A DNA stretch of 45,300 nucleotides from an uncultured Bacteroidales bacterium (GCA_902779315.1 CACZBC010000014.1:1-45300), one strand, 5' to 3'; positions 34,276 to 42,416 are shown, counted from the first letter of the stretch. Notes: a model not told the origin generated them from the sequence alone. Made by a program: numbers and translations.

Positions 34276-34370
34276 GTGATTCGAAACGTAACACTATACG
34301 TTTGCAATCGTCACACTAGATGTTTGCGAACGTCACACTAGATGTTTGCGATTTAACAACGTTAACTTTT
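34276..34370. repeat. 22-bp tandem array 5 (three clear units plus end palindrome)
   Basis: ACACTA cores start at 34291, 34313 and 34335, each 22 bp apart. Units mix the array 3 form (TATACGTTTG) and a TAGATGTTTG form. The end is TTAACAACGTTAA (34353-34365), matching array 3. A 22-bp stretch (34284-34305) is identical to 23831-23852. It lies downstream of the DUF3276 gene, whose stop is about 36 nt to the right, and upstream of the OmpH-like promoter. Confidence 0.87.
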
Positions 34371-34405
34371 GCATCTTCACTGCAGTCGTTTCCCGTCCTG
34401 AAGTT

Positions 34406-34741
34406 TCAGAAGTCCAAATCTATCTTGATGGGGTCGGCATCTTCCTGGCTTTCAGGCGTTTCCGGCTGACCTTCCTTGACGAACTTAAAGGCGTCGGCCA
34501 AAGCATCGCCGAACTTCTCGAAATCCTCCTGGAAGAGGAAAATCTTGTGCTTCTCGTAGCTCACTTGAGGCATATCCTGAGGTCCGCTCAGCATCTTCTT
34601 GCTTTCCGTGATGCTGAGGTACATTTCACCCTTGCGGTTCTGCTTCACATCGATGTAATAGATACGCTGCCCCGCCTTCACTGTCCGCGAGAATAGGATT
34701 TCGGCATCTCTGCCCTCGATAGGTTTCTTCTCTGTTTCCAT
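34406..34741 (-). CDS. DUF3276 / PUR family DNA- and RNA-binding protein
   Basis: A 111-residue protein with the PUR-like fold pattern: ILFSRTVKAGQRIYYIDVKQNRKGEMYLSITESKK (about 15-49), then YEKHKIFLFQEDFEKFGDALADAFKFV (about 62-88) and an acidic C-terminal tail. Bacteroidetes DUF3276 proteins are small homologues of eukaryotic PUR-alpha and bind single-stranded nucleic acids. It is monocistronic with its own promoter box and divergent from nusB. Confidence 0.88.
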   Translation of the reverse strand: METEKKPIEGRDAEILFSRTVKAGQRIYYIDVKQNRKGEMYLSITESKKMLSGPQDMPQVSYEKHKIFLFQEDFEKFGDALADAFKFVKEGQPETPESQEDADPIKIDLDF

Positions 34742-34766
34742 AAGTACTCAAAGTGCTTTTGTTTGA

Positions 34767-34774
34767 CAAAAGTA
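34767..34774 (-). promoter_or_regulatory. -7 promoter box of the DUF3276 gene
   Basis: TACTTTTG on the minus strand, 26 nt before the ATG; the -33 is weak. Confidence 0.55.
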
Positions 34775-34815
34775 CAAAATAATTATGAAATATGAAGCAT
34801 TTCATTCTCTCATTT

Positions 34816-34846
34816 TTTCATTCTTTCATTTTTTTTCGTACCTTTG
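34816..34846 (+). promoter_or_regulatory. Promoter of the nusB operon
   Basis: TTTC (34816-34819), 19 nt, TACCTTTG (34839-34846), 26 nt before the nusB ATG. The -33/-7 spacer is a T-rich tract with repeated TTTCATTC. The extended box GTACCTTTGCACGC is the same as before thrA. Confidence 0.65.
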
Positions 34847-34872
34847 CACGCAAATAAAGATAAAAGCGCTCT

Positions 34873-35817
34873 ATGATAAACCGAGAATTGATACGAATTA
34901 AACTTGTGCAAGTGCTCTACTCCTATCTGCAGAAGGGAACTCACAACCCGGATGTAGCCGAGAAGGAACTGCTGCTCAGTCTGGACAAAGCATACGACCT
35001 CTATAACTACCTTTTGCTGCTTATGGTCGAGCTTAGCCGCATGTCGGTCCGCATGCTGGAAGTGCACGAAAACCGCAGCAAGAAACTCAAGGACGGCATC
35101 GTCTGGAGCCATAAGTTCGTAGACAACCGCTTCATCATTCAGCTCGAATCGAACCGGCAGCTTCGCGATTACTGCTCAGAACACGAACTCAGCTGGGCCG
35201 ACCATGAAACCTTCGTACGCAACCTATATAATAAGGTAGAGGAAAGCGACTTCTACAAGAACTACATGGCCAGCGAAACCTCCAGCTACGAAGAGGATCG
35301 CGAGGTTTGGCGAGTCATCTACCGCCAGCTCATCGTGGGCAACGAGGAACTCTCCGAACTGCTGGAAGACAAGAACGTCTATTGGAACGACGACAAAGCG
35401 ATAGTCGACACATTTGTGCTCAAGACCATCAATCGCTTTTCCGCAGACAGCACTCCCACGCATCCGCTGATGCCCGAATACAAGAGCGATGCCGACCTCG
35501 ACTTCGCAAAGAAACTCCTCTATCGAGCCATAATGGGTCAGGAACACTTCAACGAACTCATCACCAGCACAACTCGCAAGTGGGACTTCAAGCGAATCGC
35601 ACTCATGGACCGCATCATACTGCAGCTCGGACTCGCGGAAATAACGACGTTCCCCAACATTCCATTAAGCGTCAGCATAAACGAATATGTCGATCTTGCC
35701 AAGATGTACAGCACCCCCAAAAGCGACAAATACATCAACGCCACACTCGACGCCATCGCCAAGAAACTGATAGAAGAGGGAAAACTCGTAAAGGAAGACA
35801 CAAACAACCAACAATAA
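34873..35817 (+). CDS. nusB: Transcription antitermination factor NusB (long form)
   Basis: A 314-residue protein. The C-terminal part (about 205-305) matches NusB (LYRAIMGQEHFNELI, WDFKRIALMDRIILQLGLAEITTFPNIPLSVSINEYVDLAKMYS, KYINATLDAIAKKL). The N-terminal helical extension (MINRELIRIKLVQVLYSYLQKG) is typical of Bacteroidetes NusB, which is about twice the length of the E. coli protein. NusB with S10 promotes antitermination on rRNA operons and rRNA processing. First gene of a five-gene operon; yajC starts 4 nt after its stop. Confidence 0.92.
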   Translation: MINRELIRIKLVQVLYSYLQKGTHNPDVAEKELLLSLDKAYDLYNYLLLLMVELSRMSVRMLEVHENRSKKLKDGIVWSHKFVDNRFIIQLESNRQLRDYCSEHELSWADHETFVRNLYNKVEESDFYKNYMASETSSYEEDREVWRVIYRQLIVGNEELSELLEDKNVYWNDDKAIVDTFVLKTINRFSADSTPTHPLMPEYKSDADLDFAKKLLYRAIMGQEHFNELITSTTRKWDFKRIALMDRIILQLGLAEITTFPNIPLSVSINEYVDLAKMYSTPKSDKYINATLDAIAKKLIEEGKLVKEDTNNQQ

Positions 35818-35821
35818 AACT

Positions 35822-36124
35822 ATGATTACATTACTTCAAGCTCAAGGTGGAGGCAACATGTCGTTCCTCCTGATGATGGTGATCATCTTCGCCATTATGT
35901 GGTTCTTCATGATTCGTCCACAGCAAAAGAGACAGAAAGAAATCCAGAACTTCCGTGCAAGCATTACCCGCGGCTCGAAAATCGTCACAGCTGGAGGCAT
36001 CTACGGAACCGTAAAGGACATCGACGAAGCAGCCAACACGCTCAAGGTTGAGATTGCAAACGGCATCTGCATCACAGTCGACAAAGGCAGCGTCTTTGCT
36101 TCCCCACAGGCAACAATACAGTAA
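35822..36124 (+). CDS. yajC: Preprotein translocase subunit YajC
   Basis: A 100-residue protein with one TM helix (about 15-36, MSFLLMMVIIFAIMWFFMI), the signature RPQQKRQKEIQNFRASITRGSKIVTAGGIYGTV (about 37-69) and a small cytosolic beta domain. YajC associates with SecDF in the Sec export machinery. Length and motif are typical. It sits 4 nt after nusB and 6 nt before the YbbR-like gene. Confidence 0.94.
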   Translation: MITLLQAQGGGNMSFLLMMVIIFAIMWFFMIRPQQKRQKEIQNFRASITRGSKIVTAGGIYGTVKDIDEAANTLKVEIANGICITVDKGSVFASPQATIQ

Positions 36125-36130
36125 AAGAAG

Positions 36131-37138
36131 ATGGCGAAAGGCAAGAAAACATTCAAGCAAATGGAGGAGAAACTGTTCGGACACAAGAGTCACGAACTGC
36201 TCGTCTTTTGCTTCTTTCTTGCCGTCTCGTTCGGATTCTGGATCCTTCAAGCCCTGAATGAAACCCTTCAAAGGGAAGTGCAAGTCCATCTGGAACTCGA
36301 GAACGTCCCCTCCGATGTCGTCATCATCGACTCGCTCCCTCCCACCCTCAGCGTCACGCTGCAGAACAGAGGTCTGGCCCTTGCGCGACACAGCTTCTCG
36401 AGCCTGTTCAGACCAAACCGTTTGGAACTGGATTTCACAAAATTCGACACAAAAAAGAACGACGGCGAGGTCTATATCACATCTGCCGACATACAAAGAA
36501 TGTTGGGACGCATCTTCGTGCCTTCGATGAAGATACAGTCCTTCAGGCCCGATACGCTTCGCTTCGCCTACAATCACGGCCTTTCGCGAATGCTGCCAGT
36601 CAAGCTTGCGGGCAAATTCAAGGCACACCAGCAGAACTACATTCAGAGCATTCGCGTGGAACCGGACTCAGTCAAAGTCTTTGCTCCAGCAGCAATCCTC
36701 GACACCATGCATGCCGCATATACCGAACAGTACCTCTTCGAGGGACTTCACGAAGCAGGCAGTTTCCAGGTTCCCATGCGAGGGCAAAAACTCGTGAAAT
36801 ACGATCCGTCGCTGGTCAAAATCAAAGTCGGAGTCGGTTATTACACGGAGAAAACAGTCGTGGTGCCTGTGATAGGGCTCAACTTCCCGGCAGAAAAGAA
36901 GCTTCGAACCTTCCCTGCTCAGGTCAACATCACTTTCAGAATCGAGTCTGGACGCTATCACAAAATCTCTTCCGAAGACTTTGTGCTCTCCACGACCTAC
37001 GAGGACTTGCTCGACAACACAGAAAACAGCAAGCTGACCCTGCATCTGAAAACCGTTCCCGAAGGCGTCTCGAACGTCAGGATATCACCCAAACAAGTCG
37101 ATTATCTCATCGAACAAGTCGCTCAGGAAGAACAATAA
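36131..37138 (+). CDS. YbbR-like domain protein (CdaR-like)
   Basis: A 335-residue protein anchored by one N-terminal TM helix (about 24-43, LLVFCFFLAVSFGFWILQAL), followed by an extracytoplasmic region of beta-rich YbbR-like repeats (LPPTLSVTLQNRG at about 65-77; VEPDSVKVFAPAAILDTM at about 176-193). In Firmicutes the related CdaR controls a diadenylate cyclase; here no cdaA is adjacent, so a c-di-AMP role is only inference. The order nusB-yajC-ybbR-coaE places it in a housekeeping operon. Confidence 0.82.
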   Translation: MAKGKKTFKQMEEKLFGHKSHELLVFCFFLAVSFGFWILQALNETLQREVQVHLELENVPSDVVIIDSLPPTLSVTLQNRGLALARHSFSSLFRPNRLELDFTKFDTKKNDGEVYITSADIQRMLGRIFVPSMKIQSFRPDTLRFAYNHGLSRMLPVKLAGKFKAHQQNYIQSIRVEPDSVKVFAPAAILDTMHAAYTEQYLFEGLHEAGSFQVPMRGQKLVKYDPSLVKIKVGVGYYTEKTVVVPVIGLNFPAEKKLRTFPAQVNITFRIESGRYHKISSEDFVLSTTYEDLLDNTENSKLTLHLKTVPEGVSNVRISPKQVDYLIEQVAQEEQ

Positions 37139-37152
37139 ATTAATAATGTATA

Positions 37153-37755
37153 ATGGCAAAAACGCTCGGCATAACAGGTGGCATAGGTAGCGGAAAGAGT
37201 TACGTCTCTACCCTACTCCAGCAACAATTCGGCATTCCCGTCTATGACTGTGATGCCGAAGCAAAGCGACTTACAGCCACAAACGAGGAGATTCGCCAAA
37301 AACTCATCGCTCTGGTCGGTCCTGAAGTGTTCGAGGGCGGAGAACTCAACAAGCCCCTCCTTGCCGAATATCTCTTTGCCGATGTCGAGAATGCCAGCCA
37401 CGTTAATGCCATCATCCATCCTGTCGTCTTAGAAGACTTCGTCAAATGGTCTTCTGCAAAAGGGGATCAGGAACTTGTTGGCTTGGAGAGTGCAATACTC
37501 TACGAAAGCGGTTTCAACGAAAAGGTTGATTACGTCCTCTTCGTTGACGCGCCAAAAGAAGTCCGCCTCCACAGAGCAACACTTCGAGACTCTGCCTCCG
37601 AAAAACAGATTGAAGCGCGAATGAAGATGCAACAACCTGAAATTCATCGCCTTCAGGCTGACTTCATCATCGATAACGGCACGAATGACGACACAAGATT
37701 ACAGGAACAATTGAAACACATAATTAATAAAATAACATGCTCGAAACAATCTTAG
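37153..37755 (+). CDS. coaE: Dephospho-CoA kinase
   Basis: A 200-residue cytosolic kinase for the last step of coenzyme A synthesis. P-loop GITGGIGSGKSYVS (about 6-19), VYDCDAEAKRL (substrate Asp), and the lid region VRLHRATLRD with ARMKMQQP are visible. Length is normal. It starts 14 nt after the YbbR-like gene, and its 3' end overlaps the next gene by 19 nt. Confidence 0.95.
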   Translation: MAKTLGITGGIGSGKSYVSTLLQQQFGIPVYDCDAEAKRLTATNEEIRQKLIALVGPEVFEGGELNKPLLAEYLFADVENASHVNAIIHPVVLEDFVKWSSAKGDQELVGLESAILYESGFNEKVDYVLFVDAPKEVRLHRATLRDSASEKQIEARMKMQQPEIHRLQADFIIDNGTNDDTRLQEQLKHIINKITCSKQS

Positions 37756-38177
37756 CAATCTCCGGAAAACCCGGACTTTACAAACTCGTATCTAGAGGTA
37801 ACCACAACCTCATCGTTGAAACGCTCGACACACAGAAGAAACGTTTCCCTGCTTTCGCAGCAGACAAAATCATTTCACTTGCCGACATCGCAATGTACAC
37901 AGATGAGAAGGAAGTTCCTCTTCGCGAAGTCTTGAACAACATCAAGGCAAAGGAAAACGGCAAAACGACCTCCATCGACTACCGCAAAGCATCAAAAGAC
38001 GAACTCTTTGCTTTTCTTGGCGAAGTTTTGCCCGATTTCGACCGCGATCGTATCTACCCAAGCGACGTCAAGAAGCTCATCCAATGGTACAACATCCTCA
38101 TCGAAAACGGCTTGACCGACTTTGATGAAGCCCTTAAGGAAACAGAGGGCAACAACATCGACGACAGGAAGGAGTAA
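37737..38177 (+). CDS. DUF5606 domain protein
   Basis: A 146-residue cytosolic protein. The N-terminal SH3-like part (MLETILAISGKPGLYKLVSRGNHNLIVETLD) and RFPAFAADKIISLADIAMYT match DUF5606, a Bacteroidetes family of unknown function usually found next to coaE. The C-terminal helices (about 85-135) contain DRDRIYPSDVKKLIQWYNILIENG. Last gene of the nusB operon; array 6 begins 23 nt after its stop. Confidence 0.85.
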   Translation: MLETILAISGKPGLYKLVSRGNHNLIVETLDTQKKRFPAFAADKIISLADIAMYTDEKEVPLREVLNNIKAKENGKTTSIDYRKASKDELFAFLGEVLPDFDRDRIYPSDVKKLIQWYNILIENGLTDFDEALKETEGNNIDDRKE

Positions 38178-38200
38178 TAATCCGACTCGTCAGAATATAA

Positions 38201-38352
38201 AACATGACGTGCTGCGTTCTACAACGTGGCACGTCATGTTTGTAAACTTGGCACGTGTCGTTTGCAAATTACACACGTGTCGTTTGCGAATTACACACGT
38301 GAAGTTTGTGAATTACACACGTGATGTTTGCGAATTACACACGTGATGTTTG
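38201..38352. repeat. 22-bp tandem array 6 (six units) with 12-bp hairpin
   Basis: ACGT cores lie at 38231, 38253, 38275, 38297, 38319 and 38341, exactly 22 bp apart. Later units read ACACACGTGATG, then TTTGCGAATT. At the left end AACATGACGTGC (38201-38212) pairs perfectly with GCACGTCATGTT (38229-38240), so the first unit forms the right arm of a 12-bp stem with a 16-nt loop. The array fills the gap between the convergent DUF5606 and GH35 genes and could also end transcription. Confidence 0.92.
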
Positions 38353-38363
38353 ACAGAACGACA

Positions 38364-40826
38364 TTAGTACACGAACACCCTCACGTTCTTCGCGCTCCCG
38401 GGAGCACCTTGTTCTGCTCGAGGAAGATACTCAATGCCCCTAAGTTGCTGCTCCGAGCCAAGGTCGATGACCAGCAGGTGGGGAGTCTCGGCTCCCTTTT
38501 CTGTCTGCCAATAAGTGCTTTCCTGAAGGTCGTAAACCTTGTCGCCAAGGTGGTTGCCGTTCTCGTCTTCGCTATCTGCATACTTAACTGTCCAAGGCTC
38601 ACGGCTGATACGTTTGCCCTCACCATCAAGAGCATATAGCTCCGCAACAGCCGTCACATCGTTCTCTTTCTGTGTGCTCAGCACCTCGAAGGCAAGATAT
38701 CGGCCACGACGGGGCCATTTGAATTCAAGCCTCTGCCAGCCGTTGCCAGCCTTCAATTCACCCTCGAAAACAGGAGATTTCGAGTTGAGATCGGGTTTGT
38801 CACCAGGGTTGTTGTGCTTGTTATTCTTCTCGAGTTGCAGTTTATTCAGCTCAGGTTCTGCCTGACCCCACACGACACGCTCTGTAGGCCCTGCAATATC
38901 GAGGACTATCACTTCGTTCTTTCCCTTCTTGAGCCAGCAGCCGGGCACATAGAGTGTTTGCTGCGGACCAATCGACCAAATGCGACCCATCGCATGACCG
39001 TTCACCCAAACCTGTCCTTTGCCCCACTTCTCGAGGTTGAGGAACGTGTCGCCCACCTTCTTCAGGTTGAAGTAACCACGATAGTAGCCACGTCCGAAGA
39101 TGAGGTCATCTGATTCCCGGGCGAACCTGAAACCGCGACCAATAACTGGCTCGTTAAGATATTCGCGAGTGGTCGGCTTTTCTCTTTCCAACTCTCCATT
39201 CTGCGTCTTGAAAGCCTGCACAGCCACTTCGTAACCGTCAGGAATACGAATGCTCTCCCATTGATTGGGCGTATAAGTGATTCCCGTTTTATCTACACCG
39301 CCAAGATGCGAACTGATTGAGGTCGTGATGGTCGGCTTGCTTACTAATCCCTTGAAGTCTTTGATGGCACGTCCGAAGTTGATGCGCCCCATGCCTTCTA
39401 CAAGTATCTGCAACTCCTGTCCCTGCTTAAGGGGCGGCAAAGTGAGCGTCTTCTCATTCTTCACGCGGTCAATCTTGCCCATATACTTGCCGTCGATGAA
39501 GACCTGTGCGAAGTCGTGGGCATCGATGGTAAGCGTAGATTGTGCGGCAGATAAATAGCTTCCCGATTGCGGTATCTCAGGCAAACGGGTGCAATAGAGC
39601 ATAGCGCCCCACCCCATGTCAAGCTCTTCGAAGGTCTTTGGACGGTCTCCATGAGCTTCTTCTTCGTGTTCCCACCAAGTGTATTTCCAGTCGAAGCCAT
39701 TGAAGAGCGGAGCAAACTCGGTCAGCTCGAACTTAGGAATGGTAATGATAGGCATGGGAGCCTTTGGAACTGAAGGGAGTTTCTTGTCGTTATACTTCTC
39801 CATCATCTTGCGGAGCTCCCAGAACTTAGGCGTAGGCAAGCCCCATTCGTTGATAGGTGCATCATAGTCGTAGCTCGTCACATCTGGAGCAAAGCCAGGA
39901 CTGTTGGCACCTGCCCAATGCCCGAAACTCGTGCCGCCATGCGTCATGTAGAGCGAAAAACTGATGCCTTTCGAGAGCATTTCGTCCATGCCCTCCACCA
40001 TATCCTTTGCAGGACGTGTCTCGTGCTGTGCTCCCCACTTGTCGAACCAACCGCTCCAGAACTCGGAGCACATCTTGGGAGCATCAGGACGCAGTTCGCC
40101 AAGCCTGCGGAACTGCTGGTCAATGTTAGCGCCCGTGCCGAAGTTCATCGTCCAAGTGAGGTCGTCGAGGCCGTTCTTCTCGAAGTTTGACGCCCAATCG
40201 CATTGGAACAAAGCCAACTCCTTGCCATAAATACCACGCAAACAGTCGCGAATCTCGCTAACATACGGTTTGTCTTCACCATAGCTGCCATATTCGTTCT
40301 CGACCTGCATCATGATGATAGGGCCGCCGTTCTGTATGGTAAGGGGCTTCAACTGCTCGCCTACCTTCTCCTCGAAAAGCTTTACGCGCTCCATAAAGTA
40401 AGGGTCGCGCTCACGCAACTTGATGTCTTTCTTCTTGAGAAGCCACCAAGGCAGTCCGCCCATCTCCCATTCAGCACATACATAGGGACCGGGACGAACA
40501 ATGACATACATACCGTTCTTCTGCGCGATACGGCAGAACTCGGCCACATCATTGTTGTCTGTAAAGTTGAACTCGCCTTCCTTCTGCTCGTGGATATTCC
40601 AGAAGATGTAAATGCACACGGAGTTCATGCCCAATGCCTTGCACATCTGTATACGATGCTCCCAATAAGGCCGAGGGATGCGAGGGTAATGCAGTTCGGC
40701 TGCCTTCACGATAAAAGGCTGTCCGTTCAAGAGGAATGTCTTGTTACCTATGGTGAAATCGTCTGCAGTAATACTTGCAGAGAATAGCATCAAGGCAATG
40801 AATGTCAGAAGTTTAAATAGTTTCAT
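38364..40826 (-). CDS. Glycoside hydrolase family 35 beta-galactosidase
   Basis: An 820-residue secreted enzyme with a signal peptide (about 1-21). The GH35 TIM barrel (about 30-340) shows GQPFIVKAAELHYPRIPRPYW, RPGPYVCAEWEMGGLPWWL, the acid/base in MMQVENEYGSYG (Glu178) and the nucleophile in CSEFWSGWFDKWG (Glu255). Beta-sandwich galactose-binding domains follow (about 400-680; GQVWVNGHAMGRIWSIGPQQTLYVPG), and a C-terminal discoidin-like F5/8 domain (about 690-820) may bind carbohydrate. It removes terminal beta-galactose. It lies only 3 nt after rlmD, so it is probably cotranscribed with that gene, an unusual pairing. Confidence 0.94.
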   Translation of the reverse strand: MKLFKLLTFIALMLFSASITADDFTIGNKTFLLNGQPFIVKAAELHYPRIPRPYWEHRIQMCKALGMNSVCIYIFWNIHEQKEGEFNFTDNNDVAEFCRIAQKNGMYVIVRPGPYVCAEWEMGGLPWWLLKKKDIKLRERDPYFMERVKLFEEKVGEQLKPLTIQNGGPIIMMQVENEYGSYGEDKPYVSEIRDCLRGIYGKELALFQCDWASNFEKNGLDDLTWTMNFGTGANIDQQFRRLGELRPDAPKMCSEFWSGWFDKWGAQHETRPAKDMVEGMDEMLSKGISFSLYMTHGGTSFGHWAGANSPGFAPDVTSYDYDAPINEWGLPTPKFWELRKMMEKYNDKKLPSVPKAPMPIITIPKFELTEFAPLFNGFDWKYTWWEHEEEAHGDRPKTFEELDMGWGAMLYCTRLPEIPQSGSYLSAAQSTLTIDAHDFAQVFIDGKYMGKIDRVKNEKTLTLPPLKQGQELQILVEGMGRINFGRAIKDFKGLVSKPTITTSISSHLGGVDKTGITYTPNQWESIRIPDGYEVAVQAFKTQNGELEREKPTTREYLNEPVIGRGFRFARESDDLIFGRGYYRGYFNLKKVGDTFLNLEKWGKGQVWVNGHAMGRIWSIGPQQTLYVPGCWLKKGKNEVIVLDIAGPTERVVWGQAEPELNKLQLEKNNKHNNPGDKPDLNSKSPVFEGELKAGNGWQRLEFKWPRRGRYLAFEVLSTQKENDVTAVAELYALDGEGKRISREPWTVKYADSEDENGNHLGDKVYDLQESTYWQTEKGAETPHLLVIDLGSEQQLRGIEYLPRAEQGAPGSAKNVRVFVY

Positions 40827-40829
40827 GGT

Positions 40830-42278
40830 TTATTCGTTTAAGGGTTTCTTTTCTAATAGTACAACATTTTCGACATGTTGTGTATGTGGGAACATATCGA
40901 CGGGCTGAATGCGTTTGACTTCATATTTCTCGGAAAGTAATTGCAGATCTCTTGCTTGTGTGGCTGGATTGCAACTGACATACACGATACGCCTAGGGTC
41001 GGCAAAGAGAATCGTGTCAATAACATCTTGATGCATTCCTGCTCTTGGCGGGTCGGTAATGATGATGTCTGGCTTGCCGTGCTTTTCGATGAAGTCTCGA
41101 TTAAGGATGTCCTTCATATCACCCGCGAAGAACTCTATGTTCTCAATGCCATTTATCTTTGAGTTAACTTTGGCATCTTCAATGGCTTCAGGAACATACT
41201 CTATTCCAATGACTTTACGGGCCTTGCTTGCCACGAAGTTAGCGATTGTACCGGTCCCTGTATAAAGGTCATATACAAGTTCATTACCTGTCAATCCTGC
41301 AAACTCACGCGCTACCTTATATAATATATAAGCTTGTTCTGTGTTAGTTTGGTAGAAACTCTTCGGTCCTACTTTGAACTTAAGGCCCTCCATCTCGAGG
41401 AAGATGTAATCTGTACCACTGAAGAGTTGCACATCAAGGTCTCCTATGGTATCGTTGAACTTCTCGTTGTTCACCCAAAGCAGACTGGACACCTCCGGGA
41501 ACTCATCATGCATCCACTTCAGCATCTCGAGGGCTTGCTCCTTTAATTCTGGGGCAGAAAGCGCGTCGAATGGCACGAAGCAGAACTGCATCAGAACCAT
41601 CAACTCCTTGGTATTCGAGAGGCGAATCATCATGTTTCGCAGCAAACCACGATGCTCGCGGGCATTGAAGAAGGTAAGTCCGTGCTCGTAGGCATACGCT
41701 TGGGCTCCATTGCGAAGGCGATTGTTGATGTCTTCCATAAGCTTGCAGTCATGAATGGGCAGAATCTTGTCGAAGGCTCCTGAGGTATGGAAGCCGACTG
41801 CTCCGGGTTGTTCAAACTTCTTGCCCGATTTGATTTCCTCTTCTGTCAGCCAAATCTTGTCGGCAAACCCGAATTCAAGCTTGTTTCGATAGCATTGTGT
41901 CTTCTCTGAACCAAGAATGGAGTCACATTCGGGCAAGGGAATCTTGCCGATTCGCTCCAAGTTGTCCATCACTTGTTTCTGTTTATATCGCAATTGGTCC
42001 TCGTATGGAAGTATCTGCCATTTGCAACCTCCGCAAACGCCATAATGTGGGCAGAAAGGTTCTGAACGATGTTCACTTTTCTTGTGGATGCAAGTGCAAA
42101 CTGCTTCGGCATAATGGTGTTTCTTGCGCGTGACACGCAAATCGACCACATCTCCAGGCACGACATACGGCACAAAGACTACCAGGTCATCTATTCTCAC
42201 AAGTGCTTTGCCTTCTGCTGCAACATCCTGTATTTCCACCTCTTGGTAAATGGGCAATTCTTTCTTTTTTCTCGACAT
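40830..42278 (-). CDS. rlmD: 23S rRNA (uracil-C5)-methyltransferase RlmD/RumA-type
   Basis: A 482-residue SAM-dependent RNA methyltransferase. An N-terminal TRAM domain (about 10-65), an iron-sulfur cysteine cluster (FCPHYGVCGGCKWQ, with further Cys upstream in VCTC), then the methyltransferase domain with DLYTGTGTIANFVA, IITDPPRAGMH and the catalytic-Cys motif VYVSCNPATQARDL identify the TrmA/RlmC/RlmD family. RlmD methylates U1939; the homologue RlmCD in Gram-positives also methylates U747, so the exact position is not certain. The promoter region is shared divergently with ppdK. Confidence 0.9.
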   Translation of the reverse strand: MSRKKKELPIYQEVEIQDVAAEGKALVRIDDLVVFVPYVVPGDVVDLRVTRKKHHYAEAVCTCIHKKSEHRSEPFCPHYGVCGGCKWQILPYEDQLRYKQKQVMDNLERIGKIPLPECDSILGSEKTQCYRNKLEFGFADKIWLTEEEIKSGKKFEQPGAVGFHTSGAFDKILPIHDCKLMEDINNRLRNGAQAYAYEHGLTFFNAREHRGLLRNMMIRLSNTKELMVLMQFCFVPFDALSAPELKEQALEMLKWMHDEFPEVSSLLWVNNEKFNDTIGDLDVQLFSGTDYIFLEMEGLKFKVGPKSFYQTNTEQAYILYKVAREFAGLTGNELVYDLYTGTGTIANFVASKARKVIGIEYVPEAIEDAKVNSKINGIENIEFFAGDMKDILNRDFIEKHGKPDIIITDPPRAGMHQDVIDTILFADPRRIVYVSCNPATQARDLQLLSEKYEVKRIQPVDMFPHTQHVENVVLLEKKPLNE

Positions 42279-42308
42279 ATTAAAGTCTGTTTCTTATGTT
42301 TTCGAATG

Positions 42309-42316
42309 CAAATGTA
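42309..42316 (-). promoter_or_regulatory. -7 promoter box of rlmD
   Basis: TACATTTG on the minus strand, 30 nt before the rlmD ATG; no clear -33. Confidence 0.5.
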
Positions 42317-42345
42317 AGCATTTTCTTATAATTTTCCATGATTTT

Positions 42346-42377
42346 TTTGTATTAATAGAGAAAATAGAATATCTTTG
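42346..42377 (+). promoter_or_regulatory. Promoter of ppdK
   Basis: TTTG (42346-42349), 20 nt, TATCTTTG (42370-42377), a near-consensus pair, 39 nt before the ATG at 42417. Confidence 0.75.
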
Positions 42378-42416
42378 CAAAATTGTAAATCATATAATAC
42401 AAAGATATATAAGATT

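Noticed and set aside
38122-38346. 74-codon frame reading through array 6
   Set aside because: Its second half is just the translated 22-bp repeat; no start signal and it overlaps the DUF5606 gene.
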